A stretch of 64,000 nucleotides of DNA from Morinoia aosen (GCA_030386875.1 CM059575.1:43182859-43246858), one strand, 5' to 3'. Counted from the first letter of the stretch, positions 35,966 through 48,269 are shown. The notes: generated from the sequence alone by a model not told the origin. Program-made: numbers and translations.

Positions 35966-37167
35966 TCTTCGAAAGTCATTCTAAGTGCATCTATGATCGT
36001 GAACGTATTGAGATTTTATTTATAGAACTAACGAAAAATGATAAACGGATTATGCTTGGGACAGTATATAGGCCCCCAACAGCTTGTAACGTCTCTTTCC
36101 TGAACGATCTTCAAAGCACAATATCTCAGTTCAACAAGTCTCTATATAATGACATAATAATCTGCGGGGATTTCAACTACGATCTTCTACAATATGACAG
36201 CTGTGAGCAAATCTCAAACTTCATAAATGTTTTTCAGTCTAGCTCCTTCCTTCCAATCATCACGAAACCTACACGTGTTGCTTCTGAATCGGCTATATTA
36301 CTCGATAATATTTTTATGTTAGATCCGACTGATTTTCTTACCGGAATAATAATTTCTGACTTATTTGACCATTTCCCGGTGTTTCTCATCAAGAAAAATG
36401 TCTATAGTCCTTGCACCAGCCCACAGGCTGATACTTATTCATTTCGTTGTGTAAACGAATACAACTTGGGACCAATGCGAACTGTTCTAGAAGAATTAAT
36501 GCCATCATTAGACATCTGTGAACGGGACAATAATTCGATTAACATTGATGAAGCAATACTAAATTTAACTGAAATTATAACGACCGCATATAACCAGTGT
36601 TGTCCAATAATCACCCGCACAATTTCGCCGAAAAATAGGCAAAAGCCCTGTATTACTGAAGATATCGTGATCAATATAAAGAAACGTCAAGCGTACCTAG
36701 CCTTACTATACGAAGGGCGAATATCTAAAGTAGCGTATAACAGATTCAGGAATCATGTGACGAATCAAATACGAACCTCAAAACGAGACTACTTCACGCG
36801 CAAATTTACTGCATACAAAACTGATATTAAAAAAACTTGGCGCCTGCTTAATTCATGCTATAAACCGAATAATACTACTACGAAAACAATTGAGTCCGTC
36901 GTTCACGAAAATGTAAAATACCACGAGAAAAAAGATATTGCAACTGTGTTTAACAACTTTTTTGTAAACATAGGAAAAAATGTAGCCGATAGTGTCTTCA
37001 GTGAACCCACATACCACTTGCAATACATGGACCATGTCCGTGAACCTAACTCTTTCTTTTTCACGCCAACTAATCCCTCCGATGTAATTACGTGCATAAA
37101 CAACTTGAAAAATAAATCAAGTGGATTGAAAATTTTTTCGGCTAAAGTTCTTAAAGGCTATAGCTGA
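35966..37167 (+). pseudogene. LINE-A endonuclease C-terminal part and linker
   Basis: TVYRPP, IIICGDFNYDLL (GDFN motif), a TRVxSESAxLLDNIF block and SDLFDHFPVF (SDH-like motif with a four-residue variation) identify the endonuclease. ITEDIVINIKKRQAYLALLY and NNFFVNIGKNVADSV are the usual linker before RT. The frame ends at 37167 because of a shift: after KVLK the true frame continues IADIIAPCISYIINQSLSQC. Confidence 0.88.
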
Positions 37168-37885
37168 TATAATAGCACCATGCATATCTTATATTATCAA
37201 CCAATCCCTTTCTCAATGTATCTTTCCCAACTCTTTCAAAATTGCGAGAGTGACCCCTATTTTTAAAAATGGTGATAAAAACTGCATTAACAATTATAAA
37301 CCTATCTCTGTACAACCAATTAATAGCAAAATATTCGAGAAAATTGTGTATAAAAAAGTGTATTCGTATTTTGAACAAAAAACTTTCCTCTACGACAAAC
37401 AATACGGTTTTCGTTCTAGGAAATCTACGACACAAGCTGTATTAAATCATTTGCAATACCTTTATTCTAATACAGATGAAGGAAAGCTTGTTTTCTCCGT
37501 ATTTCTTGACTTTCGAAAAGCATTCGATTGTGTGGACCATAACGTAATACTCTCGAAACTACGTTGTTATGGCATTCGAGGGGCTGCCCATGATTGGTTC
37601 AGATCATACTTAGCAAATCGGAAACAATACGTTGTCATTGACGACGCAAAATCAGACCCACAGACAATTAGCCATGGAGTTCCACAAGGATCTGTCCTTG
37701 GGCCTCTCCTATTTCTAATTTTTATCAACGATATCATTAAATCTTCATCATTCTTCAAATTCATACTTTTTGCCGATGACAGTACCCTTTCTGCGGTCCT
37801 TCCAAACCAAAATCCCGCTAGGATGGCGGAGCGTATAAATAATGAACTTCATAAGGTTCATTGTGGCTTAAAGCTAATAAAATAA
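37168..37885 (+). pseudogene. LINE-A reverse transcriptase core
   Basis: FKIARVTPIFKNGDKN, NYKPISVQPINSKIFEKIV, YGFRSRKSTTQAVLNHL, VFLDFRKAFDCVDHNVIL, GVPQGSVLGPLLFLIFINDI and LFADDSTL are RT motifs 1 to 5, with FADD replacing the commoner YADD. An in-frame TAA after GLKLIK (37883-37885) is followed by AFNIDKTKYITFSYK in the same frame, so one nonsense mutation interrupts the protein. Confidence 0.93.
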
Positions 37886-38596
37886 GCCTTTAATATCGAT
37901 AAAACAAAATATATTACATTCTCATACAAGAAAAATATATCTCTCCCACGCATTCAAATTGGCGAAGGTGAAATCGAAGAAACCAACTCAAGTAAATTCC
38001 TGGGCATCATAATAGACATTTTTCTAACCTTTGAAGAGCAAATCGCTCATATTAGTTCTAAATTATCAAAATCTATCGGAATCCTAAATAAAGTTAAAAA
38101 TTTTCTGCCTGAAACAGCCTTACAAATGCTCTACCGAACGCTCATTTCACCATACTTGCAATACGGAATAGAATCATGGCACGGAACTGATAAAAATAAA
38201 ACCAACAAAATTTTTACCCTGCAAAAAAGAGCCATAAGAGCGGTAAAGAATCTAGAATATAGTGCTCACACAAATGACTCATTCAAAAATTTTCGAATAC
38301 TTAAGCTTTCGGATCTCTACAAAATCTTCATTTGCAATTTCATTTACAAAACATTAGCAAATGATGGCGACAATAACCTAAAACAATTAATAACTGCGCA
38401 AACTGGTCATCACGACCATTTAACCCGAAATAGAAGTAAATTCATGCTTCCTTATTACTCAAAGGCTCGGTCACAACACAGTATCCTCTTCGTTGGAACT
38501 AAAACTTGGAACTCAATACCTGCGGAGATCCGTGAAAGTAATTCTTATAAGGTATTCAAAAAAAATCTTGAGTCACACTTCCTATCAGATTACTAG
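37886..38596 (+). pseudogene. LINE-A ORF2 C-terminal region
   Basis: Same frame as the RT core: FLGIIIDIFLTFEEQIAHIS, YRTLISPYLQYGIESWHGTD, LQKRAIRAV and a tail containing TKTWNSIPAEIRESNSYKVF, ending LESHFLSDY and TAG. The Yxxxxxxxxxyg, LQKRAIR and WNxIPxxIRxxxSxxxFKxxL blocks are standard at the C-terminus of CR1/Jockey-like ORF2 proteins. Confidence 0.88.
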
Positions 38597-40980
38597 TCGT
38601 GTAAGATCACAGAGTCAAACCTTGTCCCCTACATAACTGGTCCTAATAATGTAATTTGCCTTGGTTAATTTCGCCGATCTTCAGTCTGTTCTTGAATCGT
38701 TTGTCGAATATACTGTTAAATCTAGTCCATATGAAATATATTGTAAAATGAAGTATCTAATTTCGAGTTAATTATCTCATTGATCAGTCTAATGCGTCTC
38801 TAGTTTAAGTGAATTATGTTAAACATTATTGTACACAATATTCAGGAGATTACGCTTTTACTTGCATCTGGAACGCGTCTTTACATATTTTAGGTTGAAT
38901 TACATTTCATGTCAGGGTGTCAGAATAAATGAGAATGACATTTTTTAATATCTGCTACTTCATTAGAGCCTTCATGAATTTTAAGAAGTTTGTTAGCACT
39001 ATTTCCATTAACAAAGCCTAGCCAAAAACTTTACATTTCTTCACAATATTCATCAAGAGCTTGAACGTGTTAGGAGTGTTGGCGAAAATCAGTTTTGATT
39101 TTCATTCATATGATTATAGTTCCATGCTCTGATAAACAGTGATTATACATTTCCCTATTTTCTAATTAATTTTATTCCAATAAACCGTGTTTTTAATGTT
39201 TCAAATTTATATCCTATGAAAGTTTATATTCTATCAAAGAAAAAGGAAACGCGATAGTAATTGTGTGCGTTTTGTGTTTTCTGGCACTGAACAACTGCAT
39301 GAGGATACGCAAACTTGCAGTTCAAATACAAATTTGAAGAAATCTAACTCGCAGAAACACTTCATCAATAGACACGGTGGAGTAGGCGTTTAATGAATGA
39401 AAACCGAAAAGGCTCCCTTTAATTCCTGAGCCGCGGTTGTGACAGCAGGGGAGGGTTTCACACTCTGATGAGCGCGTCACACCACGTGATGCACAAAATA
39501 CGTGCATAGCTACAAGCATGAAGCTGAATACAATTGGAGGACAGGTGGCAAACTGTCGCGAGTGAGAACCGTTATCAAACAATGTTATTGAGAGCTGAGT
39601 TGATGATTCGTGTGTGAAAATATTGTTACAAGTCATCTTACATTCATATCAAGACTAATCTGGGAAGAGTCTCTATCTAGCTGGACAGAACAACTGATGG
39701 TGTAAATTAATGTCAACTTTTTACACAATTTCAAATTGGTGAAATAAACAAAATAAACATAACCTGAAATAAACATAATCTGTTCTACAAAAAATTAGAA
39801 GACAACCACAAAAAGAAACAGTTTAGTTCCAGTGGGTGAATATTTTAATGAATAAGGATTAAGAGACGTAAGTTACTGATTTTATGAGTTACGACTCATC
39901 GCCTATGCTTGGAAAGAAATGAAGATCTATTAGGACTATTAAAAAAGACATCGCACTTTCTAGACACCTATTTTGTTCCTAGATATTTTTTAGCCTCAAA
40001 AAGTAGATTTCAAAGTTAGAAAAAGTACTTGAAGCCCTGTAAAAACTGTTAACTGGAGTACAGATAGAGCACCGAACTACCGCTTTTTGAGACAGCTTTG
40101 TGGTAATCTTCGAATTGAACACATTTATGTTGTCTTCACGGAACTCCACTGGCTGTCCCGTGAGGGTGGTTACTGCGCTTCTTCGGACTGAGAGAAGTTA
40201 AAGACATTCTGAAGGTATATGACTATGATTTACCAAGAGAAACGGACTCAGGAAAATGAAGAAAGAAAGAAAGATGAAAGAAACAGTTTATTTCTAAAAT
40301 GAGTTGATACATGAAATTCATAACAACAAATTGGATTTTAAAAATTTCTTGATACGAAGGTCCTTAGTTGATAAAAAAAACATACGAGGTGTGCAATAAC
40401 TGTGTCAGGGGTTAATTATGTTATTTAGAGATACGAATAAAATTTATTCCCTTGGATATTTTATCCTGGGTAAGATGACTGAAAGCTTCTAAATACTACT
40501 AAATAATTCCTCAGAAGTCTTTGGCCATTATTTAAAACGGAACAAGAAAAGACACGAAACGCTCTACCGAAACCGACTGGAACACCCTCCTGAATGATTT
40601 TCAACTAGTGAGATAAGGTTAGCCAAAAGGAATTCATAAAACATAGCACGACACTCATATCTAGAAACATCAAAATAAAAATGTACAGAAAATTAATTTC
40701 AAAGCTTGTTCATCGTACGGATAGTAAGATAATTTATTCATGAATCACATGCTCAGGTGTCGTTTTTTTCCGTCCGTTTATTTATATATTTGAAAACAGA
40801 AACGTGCGACGTTCACTGGAGTAGTGATAGATATCTTTATGAAACAGTTAGCAAATGTAAAAATTTATTTACTGAAATATCGAGTTATTTCTGATTAAAG
40901 GTTACAGTGATGACTAGTTGCAGAGCATTAATTGTCATGACTTTAAGGTTTTGTTTTTTTTTCGCCAAAAAAAATAGATA
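38597..40980. other. LINE-A 3' UTR (to about 38940) then unassigned DNA
   Basis: The 3' UTR is AT-rich and may end near the AATAAATGAGAATGACA tract at about 38927; no clean target duplication was seen. From 38940 to 40980 I recognise no gene or element boundary. Confidence 0.4.
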
Positions 40981-41668
40981 TACAGGGTGTTGCAAAATTG
41001 TTGGTCCAAACTTCGGCTACTAATAGAAAATATTGATACAAGCACTATTCTTTCAATAAAAAAGCTCAAAAATCTTTTCGTTTATGAGATATTATGCTTA
41101 TAAACTTTTAAGACTCATTTTGCGCAGCTCGACGGCTAATTCACAAAAAAAACAGGAACAGAGCAGTAAGGAGAATTAGAATTGACAAATTTAGGCAGGA
41201 TTGATGCCATACCCATTTATTCTTATTTGCAGAATGTCTAAAAACCTATCATTCACAAATTTTATAAAATTTCCACCATCAAAAAATTTCTAGAACATTT
41301 CAGTCAACGTTAGTAACCTCTAGTTTGAACCGTAATCATTTGTCAGTTAGCGTCGTGCCACTGTACTAGTATGATGAACCACCTAACAAATGCAGAAATG
41401 GCTGAAATGCATTTCGTCTATGGTTCTACTGATGGTACTGCAAGACGTGCAGCAAGAATGTACTAAGCACGTCATCATAATGAACAGGTGCCGATTCATC
41501 GATTATTCAATGCTTTGAACCGGAGATTGTGTGGGAGCGGAAGTTGCAGTGCAAACAGAGTGAATGCTTGATCTGGGTCATTAGGAATGTGTGTTGTAAC
41601 CTTTCCGTCAAAACCCACGCACGAGCAATCGTGCCGCAGCAGCATCTATGGGAACTCAAGATCACACT
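40980..41668 (+). mobile_element. DNA-transposon relic with DUF4817-type helix-turn-helix
   Basis: TACAGGGTGTTGCAAAATTG at 40981 is a common terminus style for insect DNA elements. From 41371 the frame reads MMNHLTNAEMAEMHFVYGST, DGTARRAARMY, stop, then HRLFNALNRRLC. This is the DUF4817 helix-turn-helix (xEYAxMHFxYGxxxGNAxxAxRxYxxRxP...HxxFxxLxRRLxExG). One stop codon and loss of the downstream frame make it a relic, cut short by the hAT insertion at 41669. Confidence 0.6.
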
Positions 41669-42570
41669 CAGAGTTGGGCAGTATTTAAATACATTGTATA
41701 TGAATACTTTTGAGTATTTAAAAAAGTATTTATAATTATTTTTATTATCATGTATTTGAATACAGTATTTAAATTTTTTTTAACAATTTTAAATGTAAAA
41801 TATTTAAATACTTTTATAGTATTGAAGAGTATGTTTTATCATTTCATTAAATAAATTCAGAGTGAAAACAGCAAAAAAACACATAAACATGTTAATAAGC
41901 CAAAATAACATATATTACAAGAATTATCATCAGAACCAAACTTTTTACAACAGGTATTGACAATATTCTTCCTAGCGTCTCGCATTAGCGTGTGTGCGTC
42001 GCAACTGAACAGGTTGAAACGCGTGGCGACAAGTTGACTCGAATATATAAGCCATGTGCCATATGCGGCACTTGATACTTTTCTGGCGTCAACTGCAGTG
42101 CTTAGTTGTGTGACTTTCTCGCAAAAACTTCAGAATAATTTTAACTTGCAATTCTCAAGCCCCGAAAATAAGCTCTTTTTTCCCTTCAACCTCTGTTAAT
42201 ATCGAAAAGGCTGGTGAAGAAATGACACCGATGAAAAAGGTGTTCGTACTCAGCCAAATCGCCATCCGATTCTCGATGGAAGATATTTTAAGATAAAAAC
42301 AATGAAGTCTGAGAAATCTTTCGTGTGGGTTCGCATGATGTGCAATAGCAAATTTTCAGCTCCAATAAGCGCCCCTTCGAATTTATTTTTACATTTGAAG
42401 GTAAGACACTATGGCGAAAACTGAGGGTTTCACTAAATCAAGTCGCCACGAAAAGATCAGGTGTAAAATAAAGATAAGGCAATCAGATTTTTTGAAGACA
42501 CCAGCCACGCTTTTTAAAACAATGTTAAAAATGACCAAGTCGAAACAAAGCGACCTTGGCATTTAAGGCA
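41669..42570 (+). mobile_element. hAT-type relic with decayed BED zinc finger
   Basis: CAGAGTTGGGCAGTATTTAA at 41669 is a typical hAT terminus, with repeated TATTTAAATAC/GTATTTAAAT subterminal motifs to about 41830. Downstream, 42307-42423 reads VRMMCNSKFSAPISAPSNLF then LHLKVRHYGEN, the BED finger pattern (CxxC...SNLxxHLxxxH) with the first Cys replaced by Arg. No right end or matching copy of the 8 bp ATCACACT (41661-41668) was found. Confidence 0.55.
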
Positions 42571-45000
42571 AAACCGCAAACTTCAAGCTTCAAACTTAAT
42601 TTAATACTATTTAGACAATAGGTTTCATTAATGTTCTTTATTCAAGTTTTTAAGATGCAAAGTTTCATTCAAAATCACTGACGGTATGCCGAAGGCACGC
42701 GATGGCCTCGAAGCACCTCGCGCCGACTGCGCCGTCGGTTAAAACCTAATATGGAGACTTGTCAAAAACAGGTCGCTTTAATACATTTCAGTTCGAACGC
42801 CTGCCAGCCCCTGTAGCACTTGCGCGCCCCCTCAAAGTCCGCACCGAAACGACAGCCACTGACGGTCACCGTCTAGCTGACTTTAAGACAGCTGCAGGCT
42901 TATGGCCTCCCTCGTCCCTCAACGGACGGTCGATTGGAAGACGGCTTGGCACACTGTTACTCCGTCGGCCAAAGGGATGCACCGGTCGAGAACTACTGGG
43001 CGATCGCTAGAGTAGCTGGAAAAAATATTAGGGTTAGAAAAGATCGTAGTGATAGCATATGAATAGATGATGAACTCCAGCAATTGTCAGATAAGAAAAG
43101 TTCAAAGATGATATATTAGTACCTTGTAACCAGAGTACGTTGAACCCGTAGACCCAGTCGGCTAGCAGAGACAGGCCGCAATCGTATACTATGTGTGGAA
43201 AGAGAAAATAAAGTTAAGTATATTGAAAGCTGACAAGCCAGTTGTTAAAAGGTCAAATAATAAATGCAACTATGTTCAGTTCTTATTATGTTTACGTAAA
43301 TTATTCTATACCCACTTAAGGAAATGGTGCCCTCAGTTTTCGCCATAACACTTTGTTTTTTGAAGTGATTAGTTGTACAGTACTTAGGGAAACGTTGAAT
43401 TGTCGGCCATTTTTGTGTTCTTTAGCAGATGCCGTATGTTACTTTTATCTAAGGTATTGAAGTTAATTACGGCACGTGTGATACACTTATGACAAGAAAA
43501 AGAACTAATGAAGTAAAAAAGAACGATAGATCTTATCCAAAATCCAAACAGAACATAATTTAAATTTATCTTTCTTCTGCATCTTCCAGAGGGCTGAAAT
43601 TTGCTTTGCTCGGTTACTTTCTTATCTCGTACATAACACAATCGGTCACTGTTTAATCTCGGATTCCTTGTCGATCGTCACTTATTGTAGGATAACTGGC
43701 GTCAGATACCATTTAATCTCGGAATATTGCATTCGTTTATAACTTTAAATCGAATATACCCTCTTGAACTCTAGATTTTAGTTCATATAATTTATTAAAT
43801 TACTAGGTATTAAAATGATAACCTATCGGTTTATATTTATATTCCTTCCTATTTTGAAATAGAATTATCTCCTAACAGCTAACCTACACGTGCTACATAC
43901 CACTTTCAGATCCGTATGAAAAGCAGCTGGATCATACAGATCGTACAAACAATGAGGGAAGGTAGTACAAGAAGCGAAATGTGTATAAAAATACAACAAA
44001 TAAGTATTCAGTTTGAGTTTGTATCAAAAACTAATAAATGAAAGAATTCTATCGACTTTCTTGCAATTGAACATGTGATGAATTCTAGGTATGCATTTGA
44101 TCATTACTAATGGTTCCATACCGCACGCGTACGTGCTTCATACCGCGCTAAAACGAGTTTCATACCGAGCTGAAACTGAGTGTGGCGAACTTGCGATGTC
44201 ATACAGGCCGTATAAATAATGAATGTACATTGTACAAACTACACTATCTCGGTTTTTAGATAATGTGCAATAGCTACGACAGCTAGGTAAACGAACTTGG
44301 ATTTTAATGCGTAGTAGGTAGAAGTAGCTAAGCTACATATACACTTAACCCTTTCGCACCGACTGGAACATTTGACGCGTAGTAGACACACTGGACCAAG
44401 AAAATATTTAGACACTTATAATTTTAAAAAGCTCATGGTAAGTCATTATACGAACAATTCAAATCATATTCATTTTCGTATTTTAAAATAATTATTGCTA
44501 ATTATTTTTATTTAATTGTTATTTTTAGTTTTCTTTTTGATGATTATTTGTTTTCATTTCAGAGAAAGCACCCAAGCCTGGTTACCGAAGGACAAGAATA
44601 TTCTGCAAAAAAAGGAAAGGTGAAGTTGATGAATCCACGTTGAAAACGAAACCAAACTACGGCAACCGCCATGGAATAAAGTTACCAGAAATCCACTTTT
44701 TACGCTTAAGTGAAGCAAAAAGACGTAGATTCTTCTATTTTAGAGTTTACGGTATGTTAGGCCATCGCCAAGATATGTAGGTCGACTGGTGCCTCTGTAC
44801 TACGGAGGGAAACTAATTCTTCCCTCAAATAACTGAGCTCGCGTATCACAGATACTTGCGAAATGTACTTCCGTCACGAACTTCAAATTTTCGTTCGCTT
44901 GTTATTAGCTCAAAGCTTGTCAGCTCGAAAACTCGAAAACTTGTTTAGCTCAGCTCAAACTCAAAGCTTGTTTAGCCCAGCTCGAAATTATGCTACTGAG
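42571..45000. other. Unassigned repeat-like DNA
   Basis: A CG-rich stretch at 42690-43010 has an 83-residue open frame without a recognisable domain. 44100-44220 has local repeats of CATACCG. TTAACCCTTTCGCACCGACT at 44346 resembles a piggyBac-type MITE end, with no partner found. 44900-44990 carries repeats of CTCGAAA and AGCTTGT. No gene called. Confidence 0.35.
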
Positions 45001-47450
45001 CCGCAGTCACCCCCCCTCAGGGGGATACAGGTATTGTACCTATGGGAATTAGCGCTCCCAGAGGGACTATGTGAGGGCCTGAGCTAAAGGTTAGGTAGGC
45101 TTCCTTTTTTTTAAATAGAATTGGTTTTTGTTTGGTTACGACCATCTTTTTTCGGTTCACTGCTGTCCTGTTTTTCAGCACCTACTACTTTCTTCTTTAA
45201 CTTTTTCTTGTTTCATGAACTTCTTTCTTAACTTACTATTTCTGTGCACCTGGTGCATAGATTCCGCGTTCCATCAACTCCATACTAAATGGTGCCTTCC
45301 TCCTTCCTCTCTTGGAACATCTTTGTCGTGGTTAAGGGAGGCTACAACTTTCTTATATAATAATAATAACTTACTGTTATGCAGAGCACTAGTCCTGATG
45401 TTTGAAGATAGCGCTTATGCATTAGGGGGGCTGCCGTTTGCGCTCTGTGATGTTTAGTAAGTCATTTTGTACGACTACTCCTCACCTATGTAAATTTGAA
45501 TGCTCAGTTTTATGTTGTCTTGGGGGTACATTTCGGAATTTATTAGCCGGAAAATGTTGAACGTGCCTTGAGTGATCGGTGGTGTAACAATTATTGTTTG
45601 TGATGAAAAAAATTGTTTATTTAATTCATTATCGTCAAAAGTTTACGTAACATCGAGATATTAGAAACGAAATATATTTTTAAGTAATAGGAATATTTAT
45701 TCAGGGACGAGTTGTTAGCTCATATTTTGTTCCCCATCCTGATAGAACAAGTGATGTAAATTTCAGAGCTGAGAGTTTAGTAGGCCTTCTTTTTGTTCAA
45801 ATTAAAATGCTTCGTTTCCTTAGGTTAAGACCAAATTTTTTTGGTTCATTGGTATCCTGTTTTTCACTGCTGTCATTATTCATTTTTAATAAGCGATTGA
45901 AATATTCATAATTTTTCAACATGAAAATATTGTGGCGTAACTCGTGAGCGATATTGAATCCGGTAGCCCTTATAGGGAAACACAGAATGGAATGAACAAA
46001 ATTAACGGATTTTTATTCACTCTTCCCTCTCAGAGGGACACAACTATTTCATCCATGGGAATTAGCACTCCCTCGGGGAAAATGTGAGGGCCCGAGCTGA
46101 GAGTTGGGTAGGCTTCCCTTTCGTTGAAATGAAATGTCTTTCTTGTGTTAAGGAACATATTTTTTTGGTTCACAGCTGTCCTGTTTTTCAGCACCTACTA
46201 CTTTCTTCTTCAAATTTGATCTTGTTTCTTAATCTTCTTTCACAACTTACTGTTTCCATGCCCTTTCTGCATGGATTCCGCGTTCCCTTAACTCCGTACT
46301 GAATGGTGCCTTCCTCCTTCCTCTCTTTGGATCGCATTTGTTGCTGCGGGTAGGGAGATTAAAACTGACGACTAATCTAATCTATCCTTCCTCTCTTTGG
46401 ATCGTCTTTGTTGCGGATAGGGAGGTTTAAACTAACTTATAATCTAATTTAATTACGTGTGTGATGGTGTCTTGTGTGGGAACAAATCTTGTGCACACAT
46501 TCCCCGTTGTGGCAAGTTCATATTGAATGATTTCTAACTTCCTTTGATTGGACTTTGTTGCGGTAGGGAGGCCTGTACTACCAATAATCTAACCTTGAAA
46601 TATTTTGTTTAGTTTGTACCGACTTTTTTTCTGTCCATTGCCATCCTATTCTCTGCAACCTTACATATCCATGGTAGATTTCTCATTACAAATTTCGTAC
46701 CTTAATGCTTCCATCCAAAATATATTTGGGAACACACCTCGTGCATAGATTTCCTGATTTCTTATTTCCACACCGATCGGTGCCTTCTTCCTTCCTGTTC
46801 ATGAAACACCATTCTTTGTGGGGAGAAGTTCTCAAATGGTGTCATATTCATCTAGGTTTTCGGTATTTTATCATTTATTCATATAATCATTGCAACAATG
46901 TGAACGCAAGTAATTATAACTTCCCCTCACAACGATAACAATAATCAAAGCTCTCTTTTCTTAGCGCTCCCATGGGAAATGTACAAGTTCTTGAGCTAAA
47001 GGTTAGGAAAGCTTTTCGTTAAAATAAAGTAGTCTTTATGATTTTTTTGACCATTTTTTCGGTTCACTGCTGTCCTGTTTTTCAGCACCTATTACTTTCT
47101 TCGTCAATTTCTATCTCTTTTCATAAACTTCTTTCTTAACACGTTAGTTGCGATGGGTTAAACTGAAGTTCAATATTCAACATAAATTTAAAGTCAAAAG
47201 TGACAAGCCAATTTGTAAATATCAAACATTAGCTGGGCTTGTTAAACACCATTAATTCAGAAAGGTTGTTAGAGTTTTTCAAAACGACTCATCGATGGGT
47301 CATTTCGCAGCAGGAAAAACCTAACTACGACCCACCGGTGGGTCGTACCGCAATGAATGTGTTAACTCACTGTTTCTATATCCCCTTCTGGGTAGGTTCC
47401 GCGTTCCCTTAACTCCAAACTAAATGGTGCCTTCTTATCGGAAGTCATTG
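45001..47450 (+). repeat. Three diverged tandem copies of a roughly 0.95-kb repeat
   Basis: Each copy has, in order, a ...CTC(A/C)GxGGGAxA...TGGGAATTAGC block, TGAGGGC(C)xGAGCT(A)AAGGTTAGGTAGGCTT, GGTTCACTGCTGTCCTGTTT, TTCAGCACCTA(C/T)TACTTTCTTC, TTCCGCGTTCC and TGGTGCCTTCCTCCTTCC. Copies lie at about 45001-45380, 46015-46420 and 46970-47450, with partial extra blocks at 46440-46830. A fragment of the same family occurs inverted at 59098-59235. No coding content; superfamily unknown. Confidence 0.75.
47141..47361. mobile_element. 221-bp piggyBac-type MITE with TTAA target
   Basis: Flanked by TTAA at 47137-47140 and 47362-47365. The ends are imperfect inverted repeats: CACGTTAGTTGCGATGGGTT on the left and the complement of CACATTCATTGCGGTACGAC on the right. 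An internal perfect palindrome CGACCCACCGGTGGGTCG lies near 47334. The sister copy of the surrounding 0.95-kb repeat at about 45228 has the uninterrupted site TTTCTTAACTTACT, showing the empty site. Confidence 0.85.
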
Positions 47451-47706
47451 TTTAGCTTAGTAGTTTAGATGCTGAAAAAGGATATACAACTGTAAATCAA
47501 TACTCCTGCCCATTCAGTTCATGAACTTACAAGTGGAATATATCGCAGGTTTTATTTCAAATAAATATCTGGAACTGAATCTTATATTATCCTTTTTTAC
47601 GATTAAACACGGCGCGCAATAGTCAGCTTCATCTGCATGGAAAAAGTATTAAAACGTTTTGTGTGATTGAATAAAGTAAATTTATGTTGTGGGATGCGCA
47701 AAACCC

Positions 47707-48003
47707 GAGACCCAAAGTCTCAAAGCCGAGCTCCCAGAGCTCGGATCGGCCTCCTAACCTCCCCTGCAGCCGACACCAGACACACACCTGAGCTCGTGTG
47801 TCAGAGGACACACCCAGTGTGAACACACGCTGCCGTGAAACGAACACACTTCACGGCAGAATGGAAGCACACACTAGCTCGAAGCTAGTGTGGTGCGTCT
47901 GAACAACACTCAGATACACAGGCACACAACACGCCTGCAGGTCCTACCTGCTTGTGTCTCAGCACAAGCAAAAACACAACACAAGTATCTCGCAAGGATA
48001 CTT
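47707..48003. other. Dense array of about ten short perfect hairpins
   Basis: Perfect stems (length, positions): 5 bp 47707-47721; 7 bp 47726-47744; 7 bp 47779-47802; 7 bp 47796-47813; 5 bp 47809-47821; 5 bp 47817-47828; 10 bp 47830-47859; 10 bp 47870-47892 with a 3-nt loop; 6 bp 47937-47951; 8 bp 47949-47970; 7 bp 47983-48003. Several share arms, so pairings 47779-47828 are mutually exclusive. No coding or known RNA family recognised. Confidence 0.8.
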
Positions 48004-48269
48004 CAAGAGCGAAACCTGAAGCTCAAACACGCTCAACCTCACTCGCCAGCAACAAACGCAATAATCGCGAAGGCCGGCGCTCAGACCGACGCTCCACACG
48101 TCAGGAAATAGATCCCACAAAATATCTGCTGCCACTCAAACGGAGCAGCTTACAACGTAAATACGTCGCATGTGTAATTCTAAACAGAATAAACACATTG
48201 GAACACCAAAGCGTCCGTGAACACAAAATACGATGCGTACACAAAGCAACCCGCCGACAGGTGCCGCCC

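Larger units (their letters stand above)
25690..38940 (+). mobile_element. LINE-A: CR1/Jockey-like non-LTR retrotransposon, split by two insertions
   Basis: Without its two inserts this is a LINE of about 4.8 kb: short 5' region, ORF1 (25738-25970 plus 33474-34039), a spacer, and ORF2 (34644-35015 plus 35966-38596) with endonuclease and reverse transcriptase. The inserts are 25971-33473 (flanked by ATAAGAA) and a mariner at 35016-35963 (flanked by TA); both removals restore an open frame. Two frameshifts and one nonsense codon in the remainder show the copy is dead. 5' and 3' limits are approximate. Confidence 0.8.

Noticed and set aside
42759..43010. 83-residue GC-rich open frame
   Set aside because: Arg/Leu/Pro composition follows from local CG content; no domain recognised.
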